Notes: a model not told the origin generated them from the letters alone. 64,000 nt of DNA from Eucommia ulmoides (GCA_016647705.1 CM028339.1:24901803-24965802); one strand, 5' to 3'; shown: positions 22,591 to 36,049, numbered from the stretch's first letter. Translations and numbers: made by a program.

Positions 22591-24746
22591 ATGGTGAGTT
22601 TGACCTGGTGGTTTTTTGTTTCTGTTTTTGTTGCTAGATGCAGAGAAGAAAAAACAAAAAATGAAATCTTGGAAAAAGAAACACCAACCAAGGATAAAAA
22701 ACAAATACCTCCAGGTTTGATTCCATTTTCCCTTTGACTAAATTTGGCTTCTTCTACAAAGATTTAGATACACGTTTGTGAACAAAGTATTTGAATTACG
22801 AGTGGAAAAATTGTTGTTAGATTGGAGTATATTTGTGTGCGATTGAGAGAGAAAAAGGCACATGAATTTTTTCTATTTTCATGGTATAATTGAGTTGTTT
22901 TTAACTGTGATGTTGGTAGTGAGAATTTTGTTTTTGTTTTTGATTTTGATTTAGTGACAAAACCACACAAGCGCCACATGTGTTTTGGGTTAACGGCTCA
23001 AGATATTTAATTTTATCTTTTGGTTGAATTGAATACCTTTATTTAGAAACTCATTATCAAGTGGTCCAGTTTCAAGGATAACGAAACAAACTTTTAGTTT
23101 ATTTTAATTAGAAAATCCCTTTGATGATAAGGTGTAGAAATAACTAAAAAGAACAATTTTAAAGAACTTCGGATTAGGTTAATGTTTATTGTTCGGTAGT
23201 TTCATTTCGCAGGGTATTTGTTGAGATCTAGACCTTCATCTCCAAGCTGTCACCGTCATTGTATATCCAATCACCCGTCGCCACCATCAGCGTCGTCGTA
23301 GGTCCACCCCCTTCCGTCACCATCGTCGTAGAACCCTAAATAGGTATTAGATTTTCATCTCATAAGTTGATGCAACCTTTCATTATATTGATAGAACAAA
23401 TTTTATTCATCATTTTAATTGTAATTTATTTATTTTTTAAACCTAACATGTATAATAGCTTTATTTTGTTCTAATTCAAAAATGTTAATATTTAGGTGAT
23501 TTATCCCTTTTCTCAAGATGACTTCACTGGCTACAAGTGCTATTGCCAACTCTATACCATTACCCAATAGGTATGACTCTTCTCATCATGTGTATTACAA
23601 GCTGAAAGAAACTGAACTCACTTCTTGCCATTGATGTACAAATTATTGTACCACACTTTCCAATTGTTACAGCAAAACATCGCAAGTGTTTCGTTTTTGG
23701 GTTTTTAGTTACTTGCTAACAAGTTCTGCCTGCAATTTCTGGCCACGATTGTAAATTTTGAATCTCACTATTTTATCCTCAATTATTTATGTATTTGGTA
23801 GGGTTTTTTTCTGCTTAACTGTATTTTTCCTATTTTTTATTTATTCTATTTTCATTGTTAATTTCATTGTTAATTTTATATGATGATTATCTTTTGTTAA
23901 GATTCAATTTTGATTAGTTGGCTTTATTCATTGATTCTCCTTTTTTTTTTTTTTTTGGCTTTTATTGAAGACTGCATTATATATATATATATATATCATT
24001 TAATTGGACTACAATTTGCAAGTGAGATTTGTTTTTGAATTAATTAGGAGTAATTTTCTAATTTCAGAAATTCAATGTCTGTGTCCCTTTTGTTATGATG
24101 TCTCCCCCCCTCTCTCGATGAGTGCCCAAATTTGAGAGCTAACATGGAATTAAGAGTTTCATTACGTGGTGGAGCTAGAAGTTGTTGGAAACAAAAAGGT
24201 TGTTGAATGTCGCCCTCAAACTTTGATAGTCTCTCCCGACTGCATTCTCTACATAAGTTATTTTACAATTATCTCGAAAGTTTGTTGGAATGATATATTG
24301 TTTTGTTAATTTTTCGAATGGTGATGATTAGGCTTCCTTTGTATATAAGGTGCATTATTAATCCTTTTTTTATTTATTTTCATGCATTGAAATGGACTTT
24401 TATTGAGAATTTTATGCATGAAGAAAAGTCCTCTATTTACTTATTCAATATGTAGGGAAGTTCAAGTTTGGTTTGAATAATATTTTAACAAATTCTCAAT
24501 TTTTGGGTTTATTTTTTTATTTAATGTTGTCATGTGATTTTAACTATTTGTAACATTTTTAATCAATTTTTAATTTTTTGTCCATTTGGGAATTAAAATT
24601 AATCCTAATCGATCTCATTAAGTTAATGTTTAAGAACATTATATTTATATTCATTTCCTTATAGATGGTTATGGTTAGATTTATGGTAGTACTTTTAAGA
24701 ATTGTTCTCATGTTTAGAATTAGAGGCAATTATCATTCATTGATTA

Positions 24747-24748
<2 letters not shown>

Positions 24749-24802
<54 letters not shown>
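24749..24802. repeat. (AT)n(GT)n microsatellite
   Basis: About 9 AT units followed by about 17 GT units inside the Helitron. Confidence 0.95.
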
Positions 24803-24804
<2 letters not shown>

Positions 24805-25324
24805 TTTAACATAATCGTATAAATAAGAGAATGTTTTTTTGACTTTGTAATTGCATGCTATTATCTAAAGAGAATAAGATTGATCGGCGAAAAATCGGGC
24901 AAGAATATTGGCACAGATGTTCTAGGTACAGAAGAACTGACAGACGCTTTAAGAGAGATCAGATGTGCATGTGTGAAGAATTGTATTTTTTTAAAATATT
25001 TGGTACAATATATATAGATGGACTTTATAATGGTACACAATTATATTATTCTTTTCACTTATGGAGAAATATCACACTAAATGATGGATTTTATAATGTC
25101 ACAAGATTAATGGTTGTCAAGTGCTCTTCACCTGTAATCGAAGGTCGAATATTAATAGGGGATAAATTGAAAAATTTATCATTCATTTGGAGAATATCCT
25201 TGGCGTCATTCATAAAAAAATGGATAATGTTAGTTTCGATTGTTAGTTATTATAGATGTGATGAAATGCAAAATGTTGTATATACAAAAAAAAAATGTCA
25301 ATTTTTTGTTTTTGTTGTTTTACA

Positions 25325-25344
25325 CCCGTGCCTTCAGGCACGGG
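25325..25344 (+). terminator. Helitron 3' terminal hairpin
   Basis: 8-9 bp perfect stem CCCGTGCC(T)/(A)GGCACGGG with a 2-4 base loop, seven bases before the terminal CTAG. It is the replication-termination signal of the Helitron, not a transcription terminator. Confidence 0.9.
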
Positions 25345-27228
25345 TTATGCACTAGTATATATATATATTGAAAATATCCAATCCAAACATTTTAAGTCAA
25401 CCAGTGCAACCAAAATAATATATATACACCAATTCATTGTAAAGTAACATATCCAAATCGAATTCATCCAGACCGTTCAGCGTAAAATACACTACACCCA
25501 TTTCCTACTAGCTATAGGATCGTTTGTACTTTACGATCGGGAGTTGCAACGGTACCGTACCACCCACGGGGTTTTCATTCCCTGACGAGTCAATCCACAT
25601 CCCTTACGGGAAGAACATTCACAACCCTTACGAGAAGAATATCCACATCCCTTATGGGAAGAAAATCCACATCCCTTACGAGAAGAAAACTATGGCATAA
25701 TTTGACTAAACATCACTCTCCACTTTACAAACCAACTCGATCCAAAAATCCTTTTCCCACCTTTAAAACCAACCCATCGATCTAAAAAAATCATTTTTTC
25801 ACTTTTAAAACCAACTTGATCCATATAAGTTGCAAATTCGTACATTTTTAAATAAACACATTTTCATAATTTATACGAAAATAAAATTTATAATTTATAT
25901 AGAAGACAATACACTCACCTCGATTTTCGTACAGCAAAAACGTCACTATCCAAAACCTACTGGGACGCTGGCGCTTGTGAACCTAACAACGATAGGCCTA
26001 AATTAATATTTCGTCTAAAATAATCCTAATATGCAATGCAGACCCTAAATTCCATATTTCCCATTCCCCAAATTTTTATTATTCAAAATTGTTATTTTTG
26101 ACCATTTAATATTTACCGTAACGGTTACTAAGATTAATGATTATAAAAAAATATATATATTATTATAATCACGACAATTACTATTATGATTGCGAAAAAT
26201 ATTAATGCTGAACAATTTAATTCAATCGATAATACTATCCGAGATTAAAATGTTACTTGTTCCGAATCATTCGCAGGCCAAGAAATTAGATTTTGGATTT
26301 TTTTGTTGGATTTTTTTTTCCTTTCCTTTTTTTTTTCTTCTTCTTTTCCTCTTTTTTTTTTTTTTTTCTTCCCCACTTCTGTTTTGTTGTTGAATCCCCC
26401 ATCGCCGCGGTGACGGAGCTCACCGCCGCGACGACAGTCGTCTTCCTCGTCTGCTCTATTTTCTATTCAGTTTCCGGACGACCATTCTCTCTCTCTCCTT
26501 ACCAGTTCCTACAACCGCACTCGCTGTCCTTCCTCAACAATCAGCCCAAGCTTACCACAGCCCCAAACAAGCAACAATTACACGTACACATCGATCACCC
26601 ATGCACACACACTATCCGACCAAACGACACACACATGCACACAATCATCCGACGATCGATGCACGCAACCGACGATGACACACACACCCACGGTCGACAA
26701 AAACAGAGCACACATACGCATATACCCAACTGACAAAAGAATACACACACACAACCACTGTTATAGCGGCCCGACAAACAAAACCCACACCCACGCTCAC
26801 ATACACCCACACTGTCTGCATATTGCCAACAACACACCTCCGAACCGGCGACCACTGCTGACGATGACACACATATACCCACATGAGATCGCCGATGACC
26901 ATCGAAGGAATAACCGACGAGACATACCCACTGTGACTGGACTGAACACCGAAATCCATCGGTGATAAACTAAACGATGGTACACACACACAAACGCAGT
27001 TGACGGCAAGCAGGACACACCCTTCAATCACTTCCACAGTCGGTGATGACACACCCACTGGACCGATCTCTCTCTCTCTTCTTCCTCTCCGTTCCTCTTT
27101 GTTTTCTCCTTCCTTCTCTTTGTGGTATGATGTGTGAACGTATATACATATATATACATGAAAGGATTTCCTGCCATCCTGCCACGTTTTCATCTCATTT
27201 TTCTTTCTTTTTTTATCTTATCCCAACA

Positions 27229-27230
<2 letters not shown>

Positions 27231-27287
<57 letters not shown>
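27231..27287. repeat. (TA)n microsatellite
   Basis: About 28 TA units, about 200 bp from the 3' end of the TGTGACACC LTR copy 2. Copy 1 has an (AC)n tract at the equivalent place (485-509). Confidence 0.95.
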
Positions 27288-27291
<4 letters not shown>

Positions 27292-29509
27292 TTAGCTTTA
27301 ATTACATAAATCTCCCCTTAAATTATCTTTAAGTTTTTGATTTAAACCCAAATCATAAATTGATATTCTTAAAAGTATAAATTTACCCCTAAAATTTTAA
27401 ATAAATATCATTTGACACATTTTACCCCATTATTTTTAAATATTTCTAAATTGCAGCTAAGGATTATGCATATGCAGAATTTAGGGGCTTACAATTAGTG
27501 AATCTTTTCAAGTGACAACTATGATTAATAAGTTTCTGTTATCATGGGGTGACTTCAAAAATTATATCAAGCATAAACGAAAGGAGAGGACTCTTGAAAA
27601 CATAGTACTTAAATTGAGAATCGAAGAAGAACATCAAATCTATCCTAAATGTGAAGGTCATAATTCTATGAAGTTAAAAGCCAATGTCATAGAAACTCAC
27701 AAGAAGATGAAGCAAATTGAATCAAGGACTATATAGAAGTAGCAGGTAGGTATCCTCTCTGCGCTAGTTTATTTGCCGATATCAATACAAAAGTGCACAT
27801 TTCTCAGATCACAAACTTGAGATAGATATTCCTTTAGGATGTCGAAGATTTGAAGATCTAGGAACTGAGCCTTATTAGGATGTATCAGTAAAATCTGTGA
27901 GCCTCATATAATTATCCTAGGTCTAGTTGTTGCATAGCAAAATCCTTATTGGATACTATGAAATAGTACATGGAAGAGGATTTTTTTGCATGTTATGTAT
28001 GGTGAATTGTTGATGATCTTAGGAAGTTTTAGAACTAAACAAGTTCAAAATTTTCAATACCAGTGAAGAATTGAATGACGAAAGCATTTCCATAAGTGTC
28101 ATTTGATGTAGTTGTAATACTATATCCAATTCTATTGGTTTGGGTGATAAATTTGAGATGGATGTAAATTATTTCTCCCAATTGTTATGTTTGTATATAT
28201 GAGAATTGGAAACTTCGAACTTGAACGAGTCTTAGTCCCTATTTAACTAAAATAGACCAATAAGTTGATCCGGTTTAAATACTCTGAAGAAAATTTGGTT
28301 ATCCAAGAGTGAATCACCAAAAAATACAAAAGCCTATATGAAAAATATTTTTAAGGGCTTCCCTCCCAAATTAGATAAAATGTTCATAATGAAATTCCTA
28401 CTTGGCTCATGTCCCTAAATCATGTGGTACCCCTGATAGTTTTACCAACATCAAAGCCACATTTCAAACAATAACTAACCAAAATGTTTCCGAACAACCA
28501 TACCCCCAATACCTTGAATTACCTACCCTAAACATCTATCTTGCCAAAAGTACCCTAATAGGTCCACCTCATGTAAAAATTTCCAATTATACAATATTAA
28601 ATGACCTAAGCCATCAGTACTAGCCATTAGTACCCTATCTTTTAAATAAATTTAGGAATAAAACTTTGGTCCCTAATAACTCAAAATGTTCTACTTTCTA
28701 TCGCATGATACCACCCTATCCATTCGAATTATCCATAAGCCTTCAATACCCTATCTTCTAGAACACTCTGTCGACCAATATGAGATTTTCAATTGAACCT
28801 ACCCTAGGCTAAAATCATAATCACTCCTAAAATTTTATCGAAAGATACCCCCTTCTTCTACAAATTAAAGCTTGACCCTAAGGATACCACTTGTGAATTT
28901 GATAAGCAATGATGTATTTCAATAAAATTGGGAAAAACTCTAAAATATACCTTTCCATCTATTTGGGCTTATATATGATAGATGACTTGATTTATAGACG
29001 ACCTTAATCTTTCAATAAGTGCTTATTTTTTGCCGAAAGTATAACTCAAAGGTTTAATGGCTTATTTTTTAAATATTCCAAATTGTATGTTTATATCTGT
29101 GTTGAGAATGATATTGGGCATGATAAATATGATTTCGATAATAAAAGAGACTTTGATCTAGGAGGGAGTGAAACAAGATTACTCATCTTAGGTATAGGAT
29201 TCAAAATAAGAATGATGCATGAGAAATTTGAAAGAATTCATCCCTAAACCCTGGACATCTCTTGATATAGATTGCTAAACTCTACCCACCATAGAAAAAT
29301 CATTTCTTCAAAGTCCTTAATTTATTGATCTTATCAATAAAATGAAATAAAATAAATAAATAAAAAAAGATCATTGATCCTCATTGACTAGAAATCCACA
29401 CTTGGCAATGGTTAGCCATATTACCAAAAGCAACATTGTATTTCCTATAATACGAATTTTGACTTTATCTTCCTCAAGTCCTTGAAAGACCAAAATTAAA
29501 AAAACAAAA

Positions 29510-29850
29510 TGATCAGAGTAGTGACTAAACCCAAGATTCTAAGGCTAGGCAATCTGGAATAAAGCAATGCCACAATCCATAAAAAAAATAAAATAAAAAA
29601 AATAAATAAAAAATAAATAAATAAATTATTCAATGTCTAGGAAATTCGTCATAAAGAAAAGACACCTCCCTAAAAGACCTAATTAATAGCTAAGCAATCT
29701 GTCATAAAGAAATACCACAACCCCAAAAGACCTATTTAACGGCTTGGCAATCTGTCATAGAGTAAAAGCTACCACCCAAAAAATAATTATTCAATGGCTA
29801 GGTAATCCGTCATAAACCAAATACAACACTCGAGAAAAAAAACATTTAAT
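29510..29850. repeat. Degenerate tandem repeat, about 58-60 bp units
   Basis: Five imperfect units share GGCTAGG(C/T)AAT(C/T)(C/T)GTCATAAAG and a CC(A)AAAAGACCTA box. One unit is interrupted by an A-rich tract (29580-29625). Confidence 0.7.
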
Positions 29851-30689
29851 ATCAAGAGATTTGTCCATTATCTTTTACATAATAAAGATGGTTATCAAAG
29901 AAAAAATGATTAAAAGAAAAAAAAATTAAAAATAATAGTTAGAAAAAATAAAAAGAAAAAAAAAAATAAGAAACGGAAAAGAAAAGAAAAGAAAAGAAAA
30001 GGAAAAAAAAATTAAAAAAAAAACTAGAGAATTTTTTTTAGAAGCATCTTTCCTGAGTTATGTAAAAGTTTTATCATAGAAACAATGGTTCTAGTTCTCT
30101 TTAATTGAGGAAGTCATCTCTTATGACATGAAATTTTAGGAGAAAATCTCTATTAGTATTGAAATCATGTTGTCAAGTTCAATAACATGAACACATAAAT
30201 CATATTAGGTAAAGAGTGATATTTGAATAAATAAACTTTAAACTTGTGTACATATTTTGACTAATCTAGTTTGCAAGAATTGATTGAAATACAAATCATA
30301 AAGGGGTTTAGAGATTGACTATTTAAATTAATCCCAACTGAGGACAGAGAAGAATATGGAAATCCAAGTCGAGTATATACGATAAAGGTAACAATATTTT
30401 TCTCTTTTCAGTCCCCTAATTAGGTCAAAAGAAAATCGCATTAAATTTAAACAGAGGGAGGACCCTCGAAATTGAAAGATGACAACATATACAAAAAAGA
30501 AAAAAAAAATGTACATCACCCAAGGCTGACCAATGTTTCCCTTCATAAGCAAAAACAAAAAAGATTGAATGGATCAGTCATCTTATTACCGCTTGATAGG
30601 TCAATTCTTCTTTGAATATATTTTAGCCCAATAAAACATCCTCATCTGACTTAATGGGTCTCTCTTCCCAAGAATTATTTTCCAAACAG

Positions 30690-31010
30690 GTCAACCTCCA
30701 GCCATATGTTGCGGCACATTTTATACCGTAATCTCTATCTTCAATTATGAACCCCAAAAGGCTCGACTGCCCATATCCTTCCCACTCTGACTAAACGTCT
30801 CAATACCGGAATCTAACCTAAATGGTATCTCCTCTAAAGTGACCTTTGTGAACATTGTTTGCCCCAGCTATAGGCTGCGACACATTTTATACTTTCCTTT
30901 CTCATCCTCACCCTAGCCATAGGCAAGGGAATATTATATGCCGATCGTTTATGCTTGAGATACGTACCTAACTCTAAACCTGAATTTCCCAGCCATTGGT
31001 TGGAGCAATT
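30690..31010. repeat. Degenerate repeat with CAGCCATAGG boxes
   Basis: Four to five loose units carry (C)AGCCATA(T/G)G followed by GCGACACATTTTATA or a similar stretch. It may be the decayed U3 of an LTR. Confidence 0.5.
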
Positions 31011-31024
31011 TTATTTTGAAAATT

Positions 31025-31400
31025 ATTCATGCTTTCCTCTAACGGATCCTTTGAACGAATGTTTTTCATCATGAATTCATTAAACATTCTTACTTATTCC
31101 TTCTAAACGATGCTCTAACGAATGTTGTTCGTCATAAATTCATTAAATATTCTTACTTTACTTCTTTCCTCTAAACCATCCAATAAAAGAACGTTGTTCC
31201 TCATAAATTTGTCAATGGTTTCGTTCAATTTTCTTACCACACTTTTTTTCCCAACTAAACGATACTATAAACGAATGTTGTTTGTCATGAATTTTGTTAA
31301 AGTTCCTTACCTCACTTGTTTTCACTAAACTATCCTCTAAAAAAACTTTGTTCGTTATGAATTCGTTAAAGATTCTTATTTCACTTTTTCCCCAAGCCAA
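31025..31400. repeat. Tandem repeat, about 75-85 bp units
   Basis: Five imperfect units each contain CTCTAAACGAT, GAACG(A/T)TGTT(G/C)(G/C)TC and ATGAATTC(A/G)TTAAA-like boxes. Confidence 0.8.
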
Positions 31401-31406
31401 TCCACT

Positions 31407-31602
31407 AAATGAAATATTATATTTATGCATTATGTTTTGTTTTTGGTATCGTTGTTGTAGGGATTTATTATCTCATTTATTTCGGTGATATTCTTCCTAA
31501 CTTAGCGTGAACCTGTGGCTATATAATTAGGGGAATAGAACACATTCAGTATATACGAAAATTATCAATTATATATTTCCTCTTTCTCCTATATCCTTTT
31601 TA
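31407..31602 (+). repeat. 5' LTR of the nested-host copia element
   Basis: It matches 52961-53155 over its length; shared stretches include TTATTTCGGTGATATTCTTCC and GGGAATAGAACACATTCA. Confidence 0.85.
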
Positions 31603-32699
31603 GTATCAAGAGCTTTTTTTTTTTTAAAACCAAACCCTAACCACCACCAGCCACCAACGAAACCCTAGATGTTGTCGCCACCCCACATCGAACCAGATCA
31701 AAACCCTAACCACCAGCCACTGCATGATCGCACACCAACAAACCCAAACCAGTTGCGAAACCAGATTGTGAAGCTTCCTACCTTTTGTCTCCATCGTCAG
31801 CTCGTGAAACCCTACCCACCGCATACGCCTTCAACTCAAGAAACCCTACTCACTGCCGCGATGTCCAATCATGAAACCCTAATCCACCGAGGCAAAAATC
31901 CAACTACGAAACCCTAATCTATTGTCGCCGCCAGATCGCGAACCAGAATCGTGAAACCCTAACCTCCTATTGCCATTAAATTGTGAACCAAATCGCAAAA
32001 CCCTAACCCTTTGCAGCTCGCGAAACCTAACCCTTTGAATCAGATTGAGAAATCATCTGGCAAATCCTTACCTACCCTCTGGACAGTCGTGAACCTAGTT
32101 TCTCTAAACGGCACCCTTTTTGCGAACCTCAACCTTCGTGAAGCAAATCGTATTCAGCCTTATTTTGTGGACCAACTTCAACAATATCACGAAGCAAATC
32201 ATGTTGCCTCATTTCACAAACCACCTTCAACTCTCTTTGCGAACCTAGCTCGTTGAAGGCTATTGTTCATCACTTGTTTTGTGTTATTGATAATCACTGC
32301 TGCAAGTTGTGGATAGTTTGCCATTCGTAAATCTATGTTGATCGTTGTTGTTGTTATCCATCCTTTGGTGTTTCAGATGTCTTAAATACATAACCATTTC
32401 TTTTTTTTATTTTATGGTTGGATAACTGTGTCTCTGGTTACTCCCTTCACCTGTTACTTCTTTTTCTGGAACCCGATTAGTTTTTCAGACGCATCTCTCC
32501 GATTGTTTCACTACTACAATCGTCTCTCACTGTACCCATGACATCCAGATAAGAAGATATTGTTCTTAGTCCGGTAGATGCACTATTAGCTCGCCCAGAT
32601 ATTTCCTAAGTTTAGGCCCAGATTGCCTAGTCTCAGGCTCAGTTGATCAATTTGGCATTGTCTTCTAACCCCATAGCTATTCTTACTACACTCATAGTA

Positions 32700-33020
32700 A
32701 GTCTGGTCCTCCTACTTTGATTTTGGATTATGAGGCTAACAATCGCATGACTGGTGAGCTTTCTACCTTTACTTCCCCTATATCGTCTGTCAATCAGTTA
32801 GTGTGCATTGTAGATGGTACCTCTATCCCTATTCATTTCGAAGGAAATACATGTTTGTCCCTCGATATCACCCTTCACTATGTTAATTATGTCCCTAAAT
32901 TTTCTTATAATCTTTTATCTGTTAGTCACCTTGCTAAGAATCGTAACTGTGCCTTTATTTTCTTACCTGACTATTGCTTCTTACAAGACTTGACTTCGAG
33001 GAAGATTTTTGGTAAGGGAT
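32700..33020 (+). pseudogene. Copia protease-side segment (host copia, part 1)
   Basis: The translation from 32717 contains NNRMTGELSTFTSPI, VDGTSIPIHF and YVPKFSYNLLSVSHLAK, the block between the aspartic protease and the integrase zinc finger in plant copia polyproteins. It is interrupted after RKIFGKG by the insertion at 33021. It forms part of a broken element and is not a host gene. Confidence 0.8.
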
Positions 33021-33061
33021 TGTAGACACCTCATTTTGTTTCGCCTAGTCAGTGTCGAATC

Positions 33062-35392
33062 TGTTGGCCTAGTGAGCTACCCAAGAGGGGGGTGAATTGG
33101 GTAGTATTAAAAATTATCAGAATATACCACTTCAAAAATCAAACAATTAATTTTATCCTAAAATTAATTATTATCTTTATAGCAGTGGATATGTGTTATT
33201 AACTAGGTGCACGCCCAAATAACAAAATATAAATAATATAAATAATGTAGCACACAGAAATTTATACTGGTTCACCAAATTACTCTTTGCTAATCCAATC
33301 CCTCGAGCTCCACGGAGAGTCGCACCCATTAAACTCAAGATTTCTTTAAAGTAGAAACCAAACCTTATAATAATTCTTTTCGTAGACTCAGAATCAACAT
33401 TTACAAATTTTTTCACAGGCTGAGGAATAACTTTATCTTTTTCACAGGCTAAAGATTAATCTAATCCTTTCACAGGCTAAGGATTAACCTAATTCTATTT
33501 CAAGGAGAATCACGACCTAATTCTTTTTATACCTTAGGCACAAAAATTAAACCTCACAATCACTCCAAGTATCATTTTCTCAGGTAAGGATGAAACCTTT
33601 ACAATTCACTTACAATTGATCCTAATTAGGAAGAATCACATCTAAGCTCTTTTCAAGAGAAACGAATAACCTAACCTTTTTGTACTCTCGGCAAATATCA
33701 AACCTCAATCTCTTTACAGGAAGAGATCGAAACCCAAAGCTACCCCTGATTAGATATTCTCAATAATATCTAATCCGCACACAACTCACCAATTATATAA
33801 TTGATAAGATTTTTCTCACTCACAGCTTCTACCACCCTATATTAATTAGTACTCAATTAGTGTCCCGATACTAGTAATAGAAATAAGGTGAGGAAACAAA
33901 ATCTAATTATAATAACTAATAGGGGTAGCACAATTAAGCACGTAATCAGATTAACACACAAATCATTTTTAAAAGATTTTTATGCTTTGAAAGTTCAAAA
34001 ACGATTTCTCAAAAAGATCAATTCACCAAACAAATAATAATAATAAAATTCTCAATTAAAGAATAAGTTTGGAATGATCTCACCAGTAAAACACCGAATA
34101 GATTACACATAGTATCGCAAGACAGCTTAGATCAGTGACGCTAACTCAAATAGCGCTTTAACTCAAGAACTTCTCAATAATCGATCTCACAATTGATCTC
34201 TCAAAATAATATTAGAATGATGACTCTTTAGAAAAGTTTAGGACCTGAATAGTTCTTGATATTGTGTGTATTGTCATCCTGTTATATGAAATCCGCAGGT
34301 CTATATATAGAGAATTAGAACAAGCCTTCCAACAACTAGTTTTCAAATAATACATATCTAAAAAGTATTTATAGACCCCATATATTATTGTGACTTAATC
34401 CTGGTATAATTCACTCAATAATATCTTTTAGAATATTCAGTTAAGTCCCTCAAACTTTTACTAAATCTCAATTAGATAAGATATAAAGAATTACATGTAA
34501 CAAATTGAGAGATATCAAAAACACTTGAACCATATCTATAGGGATATTCAACTAGGAGTATCATATCTTAAATATATCTATATCCCTAAGATCTCTCAAT
34601 CAAGTAAACAAATAATGGCTAGTTAACGACTAGTTTTTGAATAAATCCCGAAATTCCACAAAACTTGAAACTGGCCAACGATTGACCGACCAACATCCAT
34701 CGGTCAATCATCCAATTTAGGACGTAGCCTAAGCCAAAATTCCTCGCCCACAAGTCAACCACTAATTATCCATCTGTCGACTGAATGATTTAGAGACATT
34801 CATAGGTCGACTTACTTGTCAACCAAAAGATCCAGAGACTTCGCCTTATAACCACAGGTTGACCTACCTGTCGACCGACTGATTCAAAGAGTTCAGCTAA
34901 TTTTCATAGGTCGATTTATCTGTTGACCGACCATTGCTGGAATACCTTTTCTTAATTAATTTTCATTCAATTTCTTCGATGTTTTCGCCCCTTTAACCGA
35001 TTTCGTTTCTAAGTTAGCTCCACTAAATATTTAAATTCAATTTTAATCAATTATCTTTCTTAAAACAATGTTTCTTTTCAATTTCACATAGGAGCAAATA
35101 TGTTACCTAATTAGGATCCTATTAAAAACACACATAATCATAAAAATATTTTGTGTCGTGTGTGATCCTAATCGGGATACATCAAGAGTAAAAATTTAAC
35201 CTGAGTTGTTTTTCCTAGGTTCTTCAATTTCTTCGATCTCTTAACGTCCATCACCTTTATTAGTCTTTTCAGCATTCATTTTCTTCATGGTAATATCTTT
35301 ACTGGAACTTATAAACTGAAACACTCAATAAATCCATCAGTTCCACAAAAAACATCAACATTTAATTGTCCATTAAAATCATAGGATCAACA
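33062..35392 (-). mobile_element. Solo LTR, sirevirus-like family (copy A)
   Basis: The plus-strand boundaries are TGTTGGCCTAG at 33062 and GGATCAACA at 35392, with a perfect 5-bp duplication GAATC (33057-33061, 35393-35397). It aligns with the LTRs at 40678-45402, 41396-43800 and 50963-52701. It inserted 41 bp inside the Ogre/Tat-like LTR. It carries the same (G)GTCGACNGACCGAT-type palindrome cluster (about 34680-34930). Confidence 0.93.
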
Positions 35393-36049
35393 GAATCAAT
35401 TACAAGTTCAGATAAACTTTAAACTTGGGTTTAAAGAGAATGAATTTCTTCTTGAGATCATATTGTACAATATACAAAAACAACCAAAAATATGAGAAAA
35501 ATACAAAACTATTGAATTTGACAAAATACAATTAAGTAAACGTTTCGGGTCAACCTCGAAATTTTCATAATTTAAGGAGGTATGAAATGACTTTACTAAA
35601 GTTTGATTTTCATCAAATCATCTTCAATATAGATAAATCTTAGTCACTTCCCTTAAATTATAGGACATTTCAGGAAATTAACTTAGTCACCCACCTCGAC
35701 TTCGAAATATTTACTTTCCACTAAATCTTGTCAATTTAACATAAAAAAAAAAAAACAAAACAAAAAAAAACATTCTTTTATTTATGCATATTACATCACG
35801 TACTACCAAGAAACAATCCAAGACACCTTACTAAAGTCTTGGAAAGGTCATGGCAAAGCCCTAAATCACAAGGTGATTTAAAGATTGGGCTTAACTTGGA
35901 TTTATACGAAATTTAAGAGTCTTGACAAACTACCATAGGCCCAATGCATCAACGACCTAGCCATAATTTAAGGCCCACAAATGAAGCCTTATAATGACCA
36001 AGGCAACTTCCTAGAAGTTTCTTACCAAATGGCTAAGGAAGGGAACCAA

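Larger units (their letters stand above)
18968..25355 (+). mobile_element. Non-autonomous Helitron with possible captured gene pieces
   Basis: The 3' end is diagnostic: a perfect hairpin (25325-25344, CCCGTGCC/GGCACGGG), seven bases, then CTAG at 25352-25355 followed by host T, as in Helitrons (CTRR, insertion between A and T). Alignment of the host LTR with its other copy shows foreign sequence from about 18968 to 25355, with no target duplication, as expected. The 5' end is within a TA repeat, so its exact base and the usual TC start are not resolved. No Rep/helicase coding was seen. The interior holds several exon-like blocks with CT-rich leaders and splice-like borders (19165-20110, 20320-20400, 21270-21445, 22117-22570, 23220-23340). 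This suggests captured host fragments, none identified. Confidence 0.8.
18342..27493 (+). mobile_element. Solo LTR, TGTGACACC family (copy 2), with nested Helitron
   Basis: It starts TGTGACACCC at 18342 and ends GGGGCTTACA at 27493. The flanks CTTAG (18337-18341) and ATTAG (27494-27498) form a 5-bp duplication with one difference. Without the Helitron (about 18968-25355) the length is about 2.76 kb, matching copy 1. Matching landmarks are GACTAGG/CCTAGTC near the start, CGGTGTACTGTC, the ACGGTACCGTACCAC box (25550-25565), the minisatellite, the CGCCGCGGTGACGG segment and the CA-rich segment. It sits inside a copia gag. Confidence 0.7.
15790..27740 (+). mobile_element. Ty1/copia 5' part (LTR and gag), split by two insertions
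   Basis: An LTR-like region starts near 15790 (TTATCCCGCATCGATAAC) and has a TATA box at about 17705-17711 (CCCTATAAAAGGG). A leader with AGAAGGCGCTCATTTAAC (17901-17918) follows, then a gag start near 18256 (MVDTR). The rest of the recognised gag lies at 27494-27740 and includes WGDFKNYIKHKRKERTLE, a block typical of plant copia gag. Between the pieces sit a gypsy solo LTR (16031-17450) and the TGTGACACC element (18342-27493). The copy is broken and no pol was recognised downstream. The left end and LTR length are approximate. Confidence 0.65.
27741..31406. other. No gene recognised; AT-rich sequence with degenerate repeats
   Basis: There is no convincing coding sequence. The stretch 28402-28623 is open for 73 codons, but the composition is Thr/Asn/Pro-rich without motifs. 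Three repeat fields (29510-29850, 30690-31010, 31025-31400) are listed separately. Poly(A)-rich segments at 29340-29640 and 29880-30030 are simple sequence. Confidence 0.55.

Noticed and set aside
24855-25355. 166-codon frame at the Helitron 3' end
   Set aside because: It runs to the very end of the Helitron through the hairpin and resembles no Rep/helicase or other known protein.
26293-27193. Overlapping frames of 95-182 codons on both strands (also 598-1307)
   Set aside because: They are explained by CA/TG and CT composition that suppresses stops. No motif was seen, and both copies of the repeat show it.
28402-28623. 73-codon frame
   Set aside because: Biased composition, no motif, and lies in degenerate repeat-rich DNA.
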